The position numbers and the translations under genes are program-made. From the NCBI RefSeq assembly GCF_001866665.1, contig NZ_MLYO01000055.1, positions 147,632 to 211,631 of the forward strand: 64,000 nt of DNA, written 5' to 3'. This document shows, piece by piece, positions 15,747 through 25,018 of the stretch. The stretch is from Streptomyces monashensis (lineage in GTDB: Bacteria > Actinomycetota > Actinomycetes > Streptomycetales > Streptomycetaceae). The notes beneath the pieces are model-generated. The model did no database searches, was not told where the DNA came from, and saw only the letters and a list, made by a program, of their open reading frames with translations. Position 1 is the stretch's first letter; every line of letters starts with the position of its first letter.

Positions 15747-17153
15747 ATGTCGGTAGGCGAAGAGGTCCGCACGGACGAGGGCAAGCCGCAGCAGTCCCTC
15801 GGGACAGCGGCCGCGCGGAACCTGGCCACCACCACCAAGTCCGTTCCGCAGATGCAGGAGATCAGCTCCCGCTGGCTGCTGCGCACGCTCCCGTGGGTGG
15901 ACCTCAAGGGCGGCACGTACCGCGTCAACAGGCGCCTGGCGTACACCGTCGGCGACGGCCGCATCACCTTCGTGAAGACAGGAGACCAGGTCCAGGTCAT
16001 CCCGGCCGAACTGGGCGAGCTGCAGGCCCTGCGCGCGTACGGCGACGAGGAGGTGCTGTCGGAGCTGGCCCGGCGCTGCCGCCAGCGCGACTTCGCTCCC
16101 GGGGAAGTCATCGCCGACTTCGGCAACCCGGCCAACGAGGTGTACCTGCTGGCGCACGGCAGGGTCGCGAAGGTCGGCACCGGCCCCTACGGCGACGACG
16201 CCGTCCTCGGAGTCCTCGCCGACGGCGCCTACTTCGGCGAGGCGGCGCTGCTGGACCCGGACGCCATCTGGGAGTTCACCGTCCGCGCGGACACCCCCAC
16301 CACCGTGCTCATCCTCAGCCGCCAGGACTTCGAGCAGGTCGCGGAGCGCTCGGACAGCCTGCGCGGGCACCTGGAGCAGCTGCGCGCGGTGCCCGAGCAG
16401 CGGACCAACAAGTACGGCGAGAAGGAGGTCGAGCTGAAGGCCGGCCACACCGGCGAGCCCGACATCCCGCACACCTTCGTCGACTACGAGCCGAGCCCGC
16501 GCGAGTACGAGCTGAGCATCGCCCAGACCGTGCTGCGCATCCACACGCGCGTGGCCGACCTGTACAACCAGCCGATGAACCAGACCGAGCAGCAGCTGCG
16601 GCTCACGGTCGAGGCGCTCAAGGAGCGCCAGGAGCACGAGCTGATCAACAACCGCGACTTCGGCCTGCTCAACAACTGCGAGTACGACCAGCGGATCCAG
16701 CCGCACGACGGCGTGCCCAGCCCGGACGACATGGACGAGCTGCTCAGCCGCCGCCGCAGCACCAAGCTGTTCCTGGCCCACCCGCGCGCGATCGCCGCGT
16801 TCGGGCGCGAGCTGAACAAGCGCGGCCTGGTCCCCGAGAGCATCGACGTCAACGGCAACCGCATCCCGACCTGGCGCGGTGTGCCGATCTACCCGTGCAA
16901 CAAGATCCCGGTCACCGAGCAGCGCACCACGTCGATCATCGCGATGCGCACCGGCGAGGACGAGCAGGGCGTGATCGGCCTGCGGCAGTCGGGCATCCCG
17001 GACGAGATCGAGCCGAGCCTCTCGGTGCGGTTCATGGGGATCAACGAACAGGCCATCATCAACTACCTGGTGACGGCCTACTACTCGGCCGCCGTGCTGG
17101 TGCCGGACGCGCTCGGGGTACTGGAGAACGTCGAGATCGGCCGGTGGGGGTGA
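15747..17153 (+). CDS. eshA: Family 2B encapsulin shell protein with cyclic-nucleotide-binding-like domain (EshA)
   Basis: 468 residues. The N-terminal arm (~1-90) and the region from ~215 to the end form the HK97-type shell fold. A cyclic-nucleotide-binding-like domain (~93-213) is inserted between. These are the marks of family 2B encapsulins, known in Streptomyces as EshA, which is linked to aerial growth and antibiotic production. The phosphate-binding cassette has FGEAALL, but the usual Pro-Arg-Ala after it is Glu-Phe-Thr, so canonical cAMP binding is doubtful. GGGAGG lies 10 nt before ATG 15747; an in-frame GTG at 15708 lacks a good site. The next gene is a likely cargo enzyme. Confidence 0.92.
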   Translation: MSVGEEVRTDEGKPQQSLGTAAARNLATTTKSVPQMQEISSRWLLRTLPWVDLKGGTYRVNRRLAYTVGDGRITFVKTGDQVQVIPAELGELQALRAYGDEEVLSELARRCRQRDFAPGEVIADFGNPANEVYLLAHGRVAKVGTGPYGDDAVLGVLADGAYFGEAALLDPDAIWEFTVRADTPTTVLILSRQDFEQVAERSDSLRGHLEQLRAVPEQRTNKYGEKEVELKAGHTGEPDIPHTFVDYEPSPREYELSIAQTVLRIHTRVADLYNQPMNQTEQQLRLTVEALKERQEHELINNRDFGLLNNCEYDQRIQPHDGVPSPDDMDELLSRRRSTKLFLAHPRAIAAFGRELNKRGLVPESIDVNGNRIPTWRGVPIYPCNKIPVTEQRTTSIIAMRTGEDEQGVIGLRQSGIPDEIEPSLSVRFMGINEQAIINYLVTAYYSAAVLVPDALGVLENVEIGRWG

Positions 17154-17265
17154 CGTTTCCGCACTTCGGGGCCGTGTTCCCGCCCGCCCGCGCGGGTAGA
17201 CCCTCGGCACACGTGCCCGGTCGGTCCGGCGACGCCGGCGTCCGGGGACCTGGCGAGGGGGAGAC

Positions 17266-18471
17266 ATGGCCGAGTTCATGACGGAGACCGAAGAGCGTTC
17301 CCCCGCCGTGCCGCACCCCGGCACGGCGGGGGAGGCCCCGGGGGACACGCACGCCAAGCAGAAGACGCAGGACGCCCAGCTCGGGCGGAGCGGGCAGGAC
17401 AGGGCGGAGAACGGCGACGGCGGTCCGGCCGATGGTGCGGAGGGCCACGAGGCGGCGGCGCTGCTGGAGCGCACCAGGGCCGTGGTCGACCCCGAGCTGC
17501 GCGCGGCACTCGAATCACTGCCCGGCTCCCTGCGCCGCATCGCCCTCTACCACTTCGGCTGGCAGCACGTCGACGGCAGCCCGGCGGAGGCGGGCGGCGG
17601 CAAGGCCATAAGGCCCGCGCTCGTCCTGGCCGCGGCAGCCGCCCTCGGCGGCCCGGCGGCCCGCACGGCGGCCGTCCCGGCGGCGGTGGCGGTCGAACTG
17701 GTCCACAACTTCACGCTGTTGCACGACGACGTGATGGACCGGGACACCTCCCGCCGGCACCGCCCCACGGCCTGGACGGTGTTCGGCGACACCGACGCGA
17801 TCCTCGCCGGGGACGCCCTGCTGGCCCTGGCCCTGCGGCTGCTCGCCGAGGACCCGCACCCGGCCGGCGGCCCGGCCGCGGCCCGGCTCGCGAGCTGCGT
17901 GGTGGAGCTGTGCGCCGGGGAGCACACCGACACCGACCTGGAACACCGTGCACCGGACGAGGTCACCCTCGACGAGGTGCTGGCCATGGCCGAGGCGAAG
18001 ACCGGGGCTCTGCTGGGCTGCGCCTGTGCCCTCGGCGCGCTGTACGCGGGCGCGGGGCCCCAGGAGGTCGCCGCGCTGGACGACTTCGGCCGCCAGGCCG
18101 GGCTCGCCTTCCAGCTGATCGACGACGTCATCGGCATATGGGGCGACCCGCGGCGCACCGGGAAGCCCGCCGGGGCGGACCTCGCGGCCCGGAAGAAGTC
18201 GCTGCCGGTGGTGGCGGCGCTCGCGTCCGGTACGCAGGCGGCGGCCGAGCTGACCGAGCTGTACGCCACGCCGTACGTCACCGGGGACGCCGACGGCATC
18301 GCGCGGACGGCGCTGGCCGTGGAGCGGGCCGGCGGCCGGGACTGGGCGCAGACCGAGGCGGCCGACCGGATGGCCCGCGCCATGCAGGAGCTGGCCCGCG
18401 CGGTTCCCGGCCCGGAGGCGGCGGAAGGCCTGCTGGCGCTCGCCGAGTTCGTGACCCGGCGCAGCGCGTAG
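17266..18471 (+). CDS. Polyprenyl diphosphate synthase, probable encapsulin cargo
   Basis: 401 residues. The C-terminal 330 form an isoprenyl synthase with the first Asp-rich motif in LLHDDVMD, GKAIRP before it, and the second motif in LIDDVIGIWGD. It elongates prenyl diphosphates (GPP to GGPP or longer). The first ~65 residues are hydrophilic, Glu/Gly/Ala-rich and clearly disordered, which is absent from ordinary synthases; disordered N-termini target cargo to family 2 encapsulins. ATG 17266 follows AGGGGGAGAC. The 112-bp gap from eshA and shared strand suggest co-transcription. The product chain length is unknown. Confidence 0.9.
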   Translation: MAEFMTETEERSPAVPHPGTAGEAPGDTHAKQKTQDAQLGRSGQDRAENGDGGPADGAEGHEAAALLERTRAVVDPELRAALESLPGSLRRIALYHFGWQHVDGSPAEAGGGKAIRPALVLAAAAALGGPAARTAAVPAAVAVELVHNFTLLHDDVMDRDTSRRHRPTAWTVFGDTDAILAGDALLALALRLLAEDPHPAGGPAAARLASCVVELCAGEHTDTDLEHRAPDEVTLDEVLAMAEAKTGALLGCACALGALYAGAGPQEVAALDDFGRQAGLAFQLIDDVIGIWGDPRRTGKPAGADLAARKKSLPVVAALASGTQAAAELTELYATPYVTGDADGIARTALAVERAGGRDWAQTEAADRMARAMQELARAVPGPEAAEGLLALAEFVTRRSA

Positions 18472-18580
18472 GGCTCCGCCGGGGGCGCCGTGAGGGGAGG
18501 CGCCGCGAGGTGCCGTCGGTCGGCTGCGGCGCCGTCGTGGCCGGTCGCGCCCGCGCGGCGGCAGCCGGAGAGACCCCGGA

Positions 18581-18623
18581 CCCCGGTCGCCGTGCGGCTC
18601 CTGACCCCGTGCGGCGACCGGGG
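18581..18623. terminator. Hairpin downstream of the polyprenyl synthase
   Basis: Perfect 12-bp arms CCCCGGTCGCCG and CGGCGACCGGGG with a 19-nt loop, 110 nt after the stop. A second hairpin (CCCCGCACA/TGTGCGGGG, 18639-18665) follows. Probably ends eshA-synthase transcription; no T-run. Confidence 0.5.
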
Positions 18624-18733
18624 CTCCGGTCAGGCGGTCCCCGCACATCCCCACAGTGTGCGGGGCCCGCCGCTGTGCGCGGGTCGACGGAGAGCCGTAT
18701 GGTCCCGGAGCGCCGACGCCGTACCGTAAGCGC

Positions 18734-19066
18734 ATGCCGAAACTGCCCCCCATCTTCCACATCACCGAACGCTCCCTGTGGGAAGCGGCCCGCGAGCGCG
18801 GCAGCTACGAGGTGTCCACGCGCGGCCGCACTCTTCAGGAAGAGGGCTTCATCCACTTCTCCACGCGCGAACAGCTCCCGCGCGTCGCCGCCTTCCTCTA
18901 CGGCGACTACGACGGCCCGGACGAACTGGTCGTGCTCGTCGTGGACCCGGCCCTGGTCGGCGTGCCGGTGAAGTACGAGGCCATGGAGCCGGACGGCGAG
19001 GAGTTCCCGCACGTGTACGGGCCGCTGCCCGCCGACGCGGTGGTGGAGGTGCAGCCCTGGGGGTGA
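18734..19066 (+). CDS. DUF952 family protein
   Basis: 110 residues covering a complete DUF952 domain, with ITERSLWEAA at the start, GFIHFSTREQLPRVA near residue 38, and PHVYGPLPADAVVEVQ at the end. DUF952 proteins resemble glutathione S-transferase-like or ADP-ribosyltransferase-like small enzymes; no function is established. Start ATG 18734 has no clear ribosome site. It stands alone on the plus strand before the convergent VOC genes. Confidence 0.82.
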   Translation: MPKLPPIFHITERSLWEAARERGSYEVSTRGRTLQEEGFIHFSTREQLPRVAAFLYGDYDGPDELVVLVVDPALVGVPVKYEAMEPDGEEFPHVYGPLPADAVVEVQPWG

Positions 19067-19184
19067 GGGCGCGGGGGCGTGCGCCGGCGGAACGGGCCCG
19101 TCACCGCGCCGGCGCGGGTGCGTGCCCGCCGCGCTCGCCGGCCGACCGGGGCACGGCATCCGGGCACGCCGCACTCGTGTGCTT

Positions 19185-19946
19185 CTACGCGCCGCCGTCC
19201 CGGTGAGCGGTCGGCAGGCCGCCCGTCTCCGGGTCGCGGCCGGTCAGGCAGTAGACGCCGCCGGCCGGGTCGCGCATCACCGACCAGTGCGGGCCGTGCG
19301 ACACCGGGACGGCTCCCAGCTCCTCGTGCCGGGCCCGGACCGCGGGGATGTCCGCGCAGGCGAGGTCGAGATGGGCGGCGGCGGGTCGCTCGGAGCCGAG
19401 CCGCTGGAGCAGGATCCGCACGGGCAGTCCCGCCGGCGGCCGCAGCGTCTCGAACTCCGGCCGGGACCCGGCCAGCCGCTCCCAGCCCGTCAGCGCGGCC
19501 CAGAAGTCCGACTCGGCGGCGTACGCGGACGGCGGGATGTCGAGGCAGACCTGGTCCAGCCGGCTGCCCGCCGTCACGGGCGGCCGTACCGCCTCGCCGT
19601 GCCAGGGCACCAGGCAGAACAACTGCCCGGCGGGGGAACGCAGTACGGCCCGGTCGCCGTGGTCCCCGACCGGGTCCGCACCGAGGGCGCGGGCCGCCCC
19701 GGCCGACTCCCGCACGTCCTCCACGCACAGGTCGAGATGGGCGCCGCCGTCCCCCTCGGCGAGCCCCTGGAGCTTCACACACGCGTCCGCCCCGGTGGCC
19801 GGGTCGGGCAGCAGGGTCAGGAACTCGCCCCGCTCGCCCCGGGGTTCGGACGGCCGGGTGCCGGTGACCGCGGTCCAGAAGGCGCGGGCCTCGGACAGCC
19901 GGCCGGCGGGACGGTCGGCGAAGGCGTACGTCCAGCGAATGATCAT
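19185..19946 (-). CDS. Double-domain VOC (glyoxalase/bleomycin resistance) protein
   Basis: 253 residues made of two tandem VOC domains (~1-120 and ~128-240), each ending in a conserved Asp-Pro-x-Gly turn (LRSPAGQLFCL and MRDPAGGVYCL). Fused VOC pairs form the metal or ligand site from both halves and serve as dioxygenases, isomerases or drug-binding resistance proteins. ATG 19946 begins MIIRWTYAF. It lies in an apparent minus-strand operon after the AraC regulator and a single-domain VOC gene (gap 65 bp). Confidence 0.82.
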   Translation of the reverse strand: MIIRWTYAFADRPAGRLSEARAFWTAVTGTRPSEPRGERGEFLTLLPDPATGADACVKLQGLAEGDGGAHLDLCVEDVRESAGAARALGADPVGDHGDRAVLRSPAGQLFCLVPWHGEAVRPPVTAGSRLDQVCLDIPPSAYAAESDFWAALTGWERLAGSRPEFETLRPPAGLPVRILLQRLGSERPAAAHLDLACADIPAVRARHEELGAVPVSHGPHWSVMRDPAGGVYCLTGRDPETGGLPTAHRDGGA

Positions 19947-20011
19947 GTCCCGGAGTGTAGGCGCGAACTCCCGCACCGTCGCCGGGAATGCACCGCGCCC
20001 GCTGCCGTCTC

Positions 20012-20428
20012 CTACTCCGCGGGCCGCTGGAGGAAGCGCAGCTGGTTGCCCGCCGGGTCGCGGAAGGCGCAGTCGCGCACCCCGTACGGCTGGTCGGTCG
20101 GCTCCTGGAGCACGTCGGCGCCGGACTCGCGCACCCGCTCGAACAGGGCGTCGCAGTCCTCGGTCGTGAAGATGACGCCCCGGAGCATGCCCTTGGCGAG
20201 CAGTTCGGCCATCGCCTGCCGGTCGGCGGGGGAGGCGTCGGGGTTCGCGCCCGGGGGCTCCAGCACGATCTCGACGTCCGGCTGGAGCGGCGAGCCCAGC
20301 GTCACCCAGCGCATGCCCTCGAAGCCCACGTCGTTGCGGACCTCCAGGCCGAGCACGTCGCGGTAGAAGGCGAGCGCCTTGTCGTGGTCGTCCACCGAGA
20401 TGAAGCACTGCTTGAGTTTCACGTCCAT
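20012..20428 (-). CDS. Single-domain VOC family protein
   Basis: 138 residues, a glyoxalase/dioxygenase superfamily domain of the usual length, with FYRDVLGLEV near residue 21 and FRDPAGNQLRFLQ at the end. It belongs to the group commonly annotated as lactoylglutathione lyase-like, often encoded beside a small AraC regulator as here. TGAGGTC precedes ATG 20428. The substrate is unknown. Confidence 0.85.
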   Translation of the reverse strand: MDVKLKQCFISVDDHDKALAFYRDVLGLEVRNDVGFEGMRWVTLGSPLQPDVEIVLEPPGANPDASPADRQAMAELLAKGMLRGVIFTTEDCDALFERVRESGADVLQEPTDQPYGVRDCAFRDPAGNQLRFLQRPAE

Positions 20429-20530
20429 GACCTCACGCTAGGCCCGTGCGGGCGCGGACGCGCGGGACTCGGTGCGGCGGGGCGGACACGGGATACGGTA
20501 CGGCGGGGCGGACGCCGAGGTGCCGGGGGG

Positions 20531-20932
20531 TCAGTACGGTCTGCGGCGCGGGCGGGTGAACGTACGGGCCACGCAGGACGGGATCACCGCGCTCTCCTCG
20601 TGGTCCCGGGCGCGGTAGGCGCTCGGTGTCTCCCCGACCAGCTCGGTGAAGCGGGAGCTGAAGGAGCCGAGCGACGTACAGCCCACGGCGAGGCACACCT
20701 CGGTCACCGTGAGGTCGCCCCGGCGCAGCAGTGCCTTGGCCCGCTCGATCCTGCGCGTCATCAGATAGCTGTACGGCGTCTCGCCGAAGGCCTTGCGAAA
20801 GCTGCGCTGGAAGTGGCCCGGGGACATGTGGGCGCCCCGGGCCAGCTCGGTCATGTCCAGCGGCTCGGCGTACTCACGATCCATCCGGTCGCGCACGCGG
20901 CGCAGCCGTCTGAGGTCCTCCAGCACGGTCAT
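20531..20932 (-). CDS. AraC-family DNA-binding protein (HTH domain only)
   Basis: 133 residues that comprise essentially only the two-helix-turn-helix AraC/XylS domain (MTELARGAHMSPGHFQRSFR and VTEVCLAVGCTSLGSFSSRF), with no effector domain and a basic C-terminal tail. I chose ATG 20932 because GGAGG is 5 nt upstream. It heads a minus-strand run with the two VOC genes (gap 102 bp) and probably regulates them. It is divergent from the phosphate transporter gene. Confidence 0.85.
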   Translation of the reverse strand: MTVLEDLRRLRRVRDRMDREYAEPLDMTELARGAHMSPGHFQRSFRKAFGETPYSYLMTRRIERAKALLRRGDLTVTEVCLAVGCTSLGSFSSRFTELVGETPSAYRARDHEESAVIPSCVARTFTRPRRRPY

Positions 20933-21039
20933 CGATGCCTCCACGGTCGCGTTCACAGCGTGGCACAGGGCACTGACACCGGGAGATACGACGTTTCCGC
21001 ACACGAGCGCACAACAGAGTCCCCCATCTTCGACACGCC

Positions 21040-21057
21040 GTTCGCCTTCAGTTCTCC
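21040..21057 (+). promoter_or_regulatory. Possible PHO box (PhoP direct repeats) upstream of pit
   Basis: GTTCGCC (21040-21046) and GTTCTCC (21051-21057) are direct repeats with an 11-nt period, matching the GTTCACC units of Streptomyces PHO boxes at 6 and 6 of 7 positions. They lie 33 bp upstream of the PiT gene, fitting phosphate control by PhoP. Confidence 0.45.
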
Positions 21058-21089
21058 GTACATTGGCCTGCCCTTGTCAGCCTTGCGGA

Positions 21090-22244
<1,155 letters not shown>

Positions 22245-22261
22245 ACCCCCGGGAGTCCCCC

Positions 22262-22504
22262 ATGCATGTCGACTGGTCCGCCCTCGGCCGCGTGGCCGCG
22301 GTCAGCCTCGGCGTCACGGTCGCCGTGGTCGTCGTCTTCACCCTCGGCGTCCTCGGCCTGTCCCGCGCCGACGCCGCGCGCGACGGCGCGGGCGGCGCCG
22401 GCGCAGGCGGCGCGGCCGGCCGCGCCCAGGCAGGCCTGTGCTTCCTCGCCTGCGCGGCGGTGGTGGCGTACGGGATCTACTTGATCGTGCCGCAGTTCCA
22501 CTGA
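22262..22504 (+). CDS. Small membrane protein downstream of the PiT transporter
   Basis: 80 residues with two transmembrane helices (~8-34 and ~57-75) separated by an Ala/Gly/Arg-rich loop. Similar short proteins follow PiT genes in many actinobacteria; the function is not known, and a role in transporter stability or regulation is only inferred. GGGAG lies before ATG 22262. Its stop is followed by a strong hairpin shared with sodN. Confidence 0.75.
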   Translation: MHVDWSALGRVAAVSLGVTVAVVVVFTLGVLGLSRADAARDGAGGAGAGGAAGRAQAGLCFLACAAVVAYGIYLIVPQFH

Positions 22505-22523
22505 GCCGGTGCACGGACAAGCA

Positions 22524-22553
22524 GGCGCCCGGTCGACGAACCGACCGGGCGCC
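22524..22553. terminator. Bidirectional terminator between pit operon and sodN
   Basis: Perfect arms GGCGCCCGGTCG and CGACCGGGCGCC with a 6-nt loop, followed by TTGT on the plus strand, between convergent genes. Confidence 0.75.
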
Positions 22554-22579
22554 TTGTCAGCCATCTCAACCAAAGAGAT

Positions 22580-22975
22580 TCAGGCCTTCTTCGTCTCCCA
22601 GAAGATCTTGTCGATCTGGGCGATGTAGTCCAGAGCCTTCTGACCGGTCGCCGGGTCGGTCGACGCCTTGGCGGCCGACAGGGCCTTCAGGGTGTCGTTG
22701 ACCAGCTGGTGCAGCTCCGGGTACTTCTCGAAGTGCGGGGCCTTGAAGTAGTCGCTCCACAGCACGGAGACGTGGTGCTTCGCGAGCTCCGCGCGCTGCT
22801 CCTTGATGATGGTGGCACGCGCCTGGAAGTGGGCGTCGTCGTTGGCGGCCATCTTCTCCTGCACGGCCTTCACCGACTCCGCCTCGATGCGGGCCTGGGC
22901 CGGGTCGTAAACGCCGCAGGGCAGGTCGCAGTGGGCGCTGACCTTGACCTTGGGGGCAAACAGGCGGGAAAGCAT
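22580..22975 (-). CDS. sodN: Nickel superoxide dismutase precursor
   Basis: 131 residues. After a 14-residue leader comes the nickel hook HCDLPCG-VYDPA, where the new N-terminal His, Cys2 and Cys6 bind Ni. Cleavage before His15 is needed for activity. The rest is the four-helix bundle of the hexameric enzyme, which dismutates superoxide in the cytoplasm. GGAAGGA lies 8 nt before ATG 22975. It is divergent from sodX, the maturation protease. In S. coelicolor the orthologue is expressed when nickel is available, partly through a small RNA from the sodF transcript that pairs with the sodN translation start. Confidence 0.97.
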   Translation of the reverse strand: MLSRLFAPKVKVSAHCDLPCGVYDPAQARIEAESVKAVQEKMAANDDAHFQARATIIKEQRAELAKHHVSVLWSDYFKAPHFEKYPELHQLVNDTLKALSAAKASTDPATGQKALDYIAQIDKIFWETKKA

Positions 22976-23120
22976 GGAGCATTCCTTCCTCGTGATCGTC
23001 TTCTCAGGTGCGACATTACTCCCTGAGGAAGGCGATTTCTCGGGTGCCCCCTAGGGCTTAGGACAAAAGTCCAGGGTGAGACTGAGACTGGTGGAGGAAC
23101 GGACCGGGGAGGTGCCGGGG

Positions 23121-23555
23121 ATGCCGGAGCTGTCACAGGAGACCGAACGGGGGAGGGCCGGGGCGCCGTTCGGGCTGGCCGAGGTGACGGGACCGTCCAT
23201 GGTGCCCACGCTCCGGCACGGGGACCGGCTGCTGCTGCGGTACGGGGCGGTGGTGCGGCCGGGGGACGTCGTCGTGCTGCGGCATCCGTTCCAGCAGGAC
23301 CTGCTCGTCGTCAAGCGGGCCGTGGAACGGCGCGAGGGCGGCTGGTGGGTGCTCGGGGACAACCCCTACGCGGGCGGGGACAGCACCGACTACGGGGTCG
23401 TGCCGGACGAACTGGTCCTGGGCAAGGCGTACTTCAGGTACCGGCCGCGGCCCGCCGGTCAGCGCTCGCCGCTGGCGCTGGCGCGCTGGGTCTTCTCGGC
23501 CGCGCGGCCGCTGCTGCCCGACCGGTCGGCCTCCAGGCGCTTGCGGGCCCGGTAG
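23121..23555 (+). CDS. sodX: Nickel-type superoxide dismutase maturation protease (S26 family)
   Basis: 144 residues, a soluble signal-peptidase-like Ser/Lys protease. The catalytic Ser26 is in TGPSMVPTL and Lys65 is in LLVVKRA; GDNPYAGGDSTDYG follows as the S26 box. It removes the SodN leader. I chose ATG 23121, with GGGAGG 8 nt upstream, over the GTG at 23076. It is divergent from sodN. Its last 97 bp overlap the 3' end of the convergent CGNR gene. Confidence 0.92.
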   Translation: MPELSQETERGRAGAPFGLAEVTGPSMVPTLRHGDRLLLRYGAVVRPGDVVVLRHPFQQDLLVVKRAVERREGGWWVLGDNPYAGGDSTDYGVVPDELVLGKAYFRYRPRPAGQRSPLALARWVFSAARPLLPDRSASRRLRAR

Positions 23556-24091
23556 GCGGCCACGTTGGCGCGGGTCGCGCAGCGGTCCGAGCAGTAGCGC
23601 CGGGAGCGGTTGGTGGAGGTGTCGAGGTAGGCGTTGCGGCACGGGGCCGCCTCGCACAGGCCCAGGCGGTCGACGCCGTACTCGGTGAGGTGGAAGGCCA
23701 GGCCCATCGCCGCGATGGCCGCGTAGCCCGCGGTGGGGTTGGACGGGTGGTCGGCCAGGTGCATGTGCCACAGCGGGCGGCCGTCCTCGTCCCGGAAGTC
23801 GTGTCCGGAGATCTGGGGGCTGACCGGGAACTCCAGGAGCAGTGAGTTCAGCAGGTCCACGGCCAGCGTCTCGTTGTCCTGGTCCGCCGCCTCGAAGACG
23901 GCGCGCAGCCGCGCCCGCACCGAGCGGAAGCGGGTGACGTCGGCGTCGGTGGCGCGCCGGGCCGTGGAGGAGTTGCCGGCGCCGAACAGCTCGCGGACGG
24001 CCTCGACCGAGGTCAGGGAGTCCTTCCCTCGCGCCGGCTCCTCGCTGTTGACGAGACGGACGGCGTAATCCGAGTAATAGGCCAGTTCCAC
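23459..24091 (-). CDS. CGNR zinc finger (ABATE domain) transcriptional regulator
   Basis: 210 residues. The N-terminal two-thirds is the ABATE ligand-binding-like domain; the C-terminus has a zinc finger with CEAAPC and YCSDRC, where the family's CGNR reads CATR, followed by a basic AAYRARKR helix. Such proteins are thought to be stress- or metabolite-responsive transcription factors. AAGGA lies 6 nt before GTG 24091. The 97-bp tail-to-tail overlap with sodX is unusual and implies antisense transcripts between them. Confidence 0.88.
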   Translation of the reverse strand: MELAYYSDYAVRLVNSEEPARGKDSLTSVEAVRELFGAGNSSTARRATDADVTRFRSVRARLRAVFEAADQDNETLAVDLLNSLLLEFPVSPQISGHDFRDEDGRPLWHMHLADHPSNPTAGYAAIAAMGLAFHLTEYGVDRLGLCEAAPCRNAYLDTSTNRSRRYCSDRCATRANVAAYRARKRLEADRSGSSGRAAEKTQRASASGER

Positions 24092-24197
24092 TTGTAGTCC
24101 TTACCGGGGCGCTCTATGGTCGTGTCTGCGGTCGGGTAACAGCCGGTCGTGCATCCAGGGTATTACGCACGCCTTGTGGGCAAGGGGGACGGATCCG

Positions 24198-24956
24198 ATG
24201 ACGACGAGCACGGGAACCGACTGGGCCGCCTGGCAGCAGAGCTGGGACCGGCAGCAGGAGTGGTACATGCCGGACCGCGAGGAGCGGTTCCGGATCATGC
24301 TCGACATGGTGGAGGCGCTGGTCGGGACGGCCCCGCGGGTCCTCGACCTCGCGTGCGGCACCGGCAGCATCACCGCCCGGCTGCTGGCCCGCTTCCCGGA
24401 GGCGACCAGCACCGGCGTCGACCTCGACCCGGCCCTGCTCGCGATCGCGCGCGGCACCTTCGCGGGCGACGCGCGGGTCTCCTTCGTCACCGCCGACCTC
24501 AAGGACCCGGCGTGGCCGGCGAGGCTGCCCTACGGCTCCTACGACGCCGTCCTCACCGCCACGGCCCTGCACTGGCTGCACAGCGAACCCCTCGCGGCCC
24601 TCTACGGTCAGGTCGCGGGGCTGGTCCGCGACGGCGGTGTCTTCATGAACGCGGACCACATGATCGACGAGGGCACGCCCCGGATCAACGCGGCCGAGCG
24701 CGCCCAGCGGCATGCCCGGATGGATCAGGCCAAGCGGGACGGCGTCGCCGACTGGGCCGAGTGGTGGCGGACGGCGGCGGCCGACCCGGTGCTCGCGGAG
24801 CCCACCGCCCGTCGCTTCGAGATCTACGGCGAGCACGCCGACGGCGACACGCCCTCGGCCGCCTGGCACGCGCGCACACTGCTGGCGCGGGGCTTCGGCG
24901 AGGCGCGGCCGGTGTGGTGCTCGCCGTCGGACACGTTGCTGCTCGCCGTGAAGTAG
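24198..24956 (+). CDS. Class I SAM-dependent methyltransferase
   Basis: 252 residues with the SAM-binding motif I LDLACGTGSIT near residue 48, an acidic residue after strand 2 (GVDLDP), and motif III-like VLTATALHWL near 116. The fold and size match small-molecule methyltransferases of the UbiE/TAM type. ATG 24198 has GGGGGAC upstream. It ends before a strong hairpin shared with the ABC transporter operon. No substrate can be inferred. Confidence 0.85.
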   Translation: MTTSTGTDWAAWQQSWDRQQEWYMPDREERFRIMLDMVEALVGTAPRVLDLACGTGSITARLLARFPEATSTGVDLDPALLAIARGTFAGDARVSFVTADLKDPAWPARLPYGSYDAVLTATALHWLHSEPLAALYGQVAGLVRDGGVFMNADHMIDEGTPRINAAERAQRHARMDQAKRDGVADWAEWWRTAAADPVLAEPTARRFEIYGEHADGDTPSAAWHARTLLARGFGEARPVWCSPSDTLLLAVK

Positions 24957-24966
24957 ACCGTGCAGG

Positions 24967-25009
24967 GCGGCGAGGGGCGGTACGGGAGATCCGTACCGCC
25001 CCTCGCCGC
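24967..25009. terminator. Bidirectional terminator hairpin
   Basis: A perfect 19-bp inverted repeat (GCGGCGAGGGGCGGTACGG and its complement) with a 5-nt GAGAT loop between the convergent methyltransferase and ABC transporter genes. Confidence 0.8.
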
Positions 25010-25018
25010 GTCACCTGC

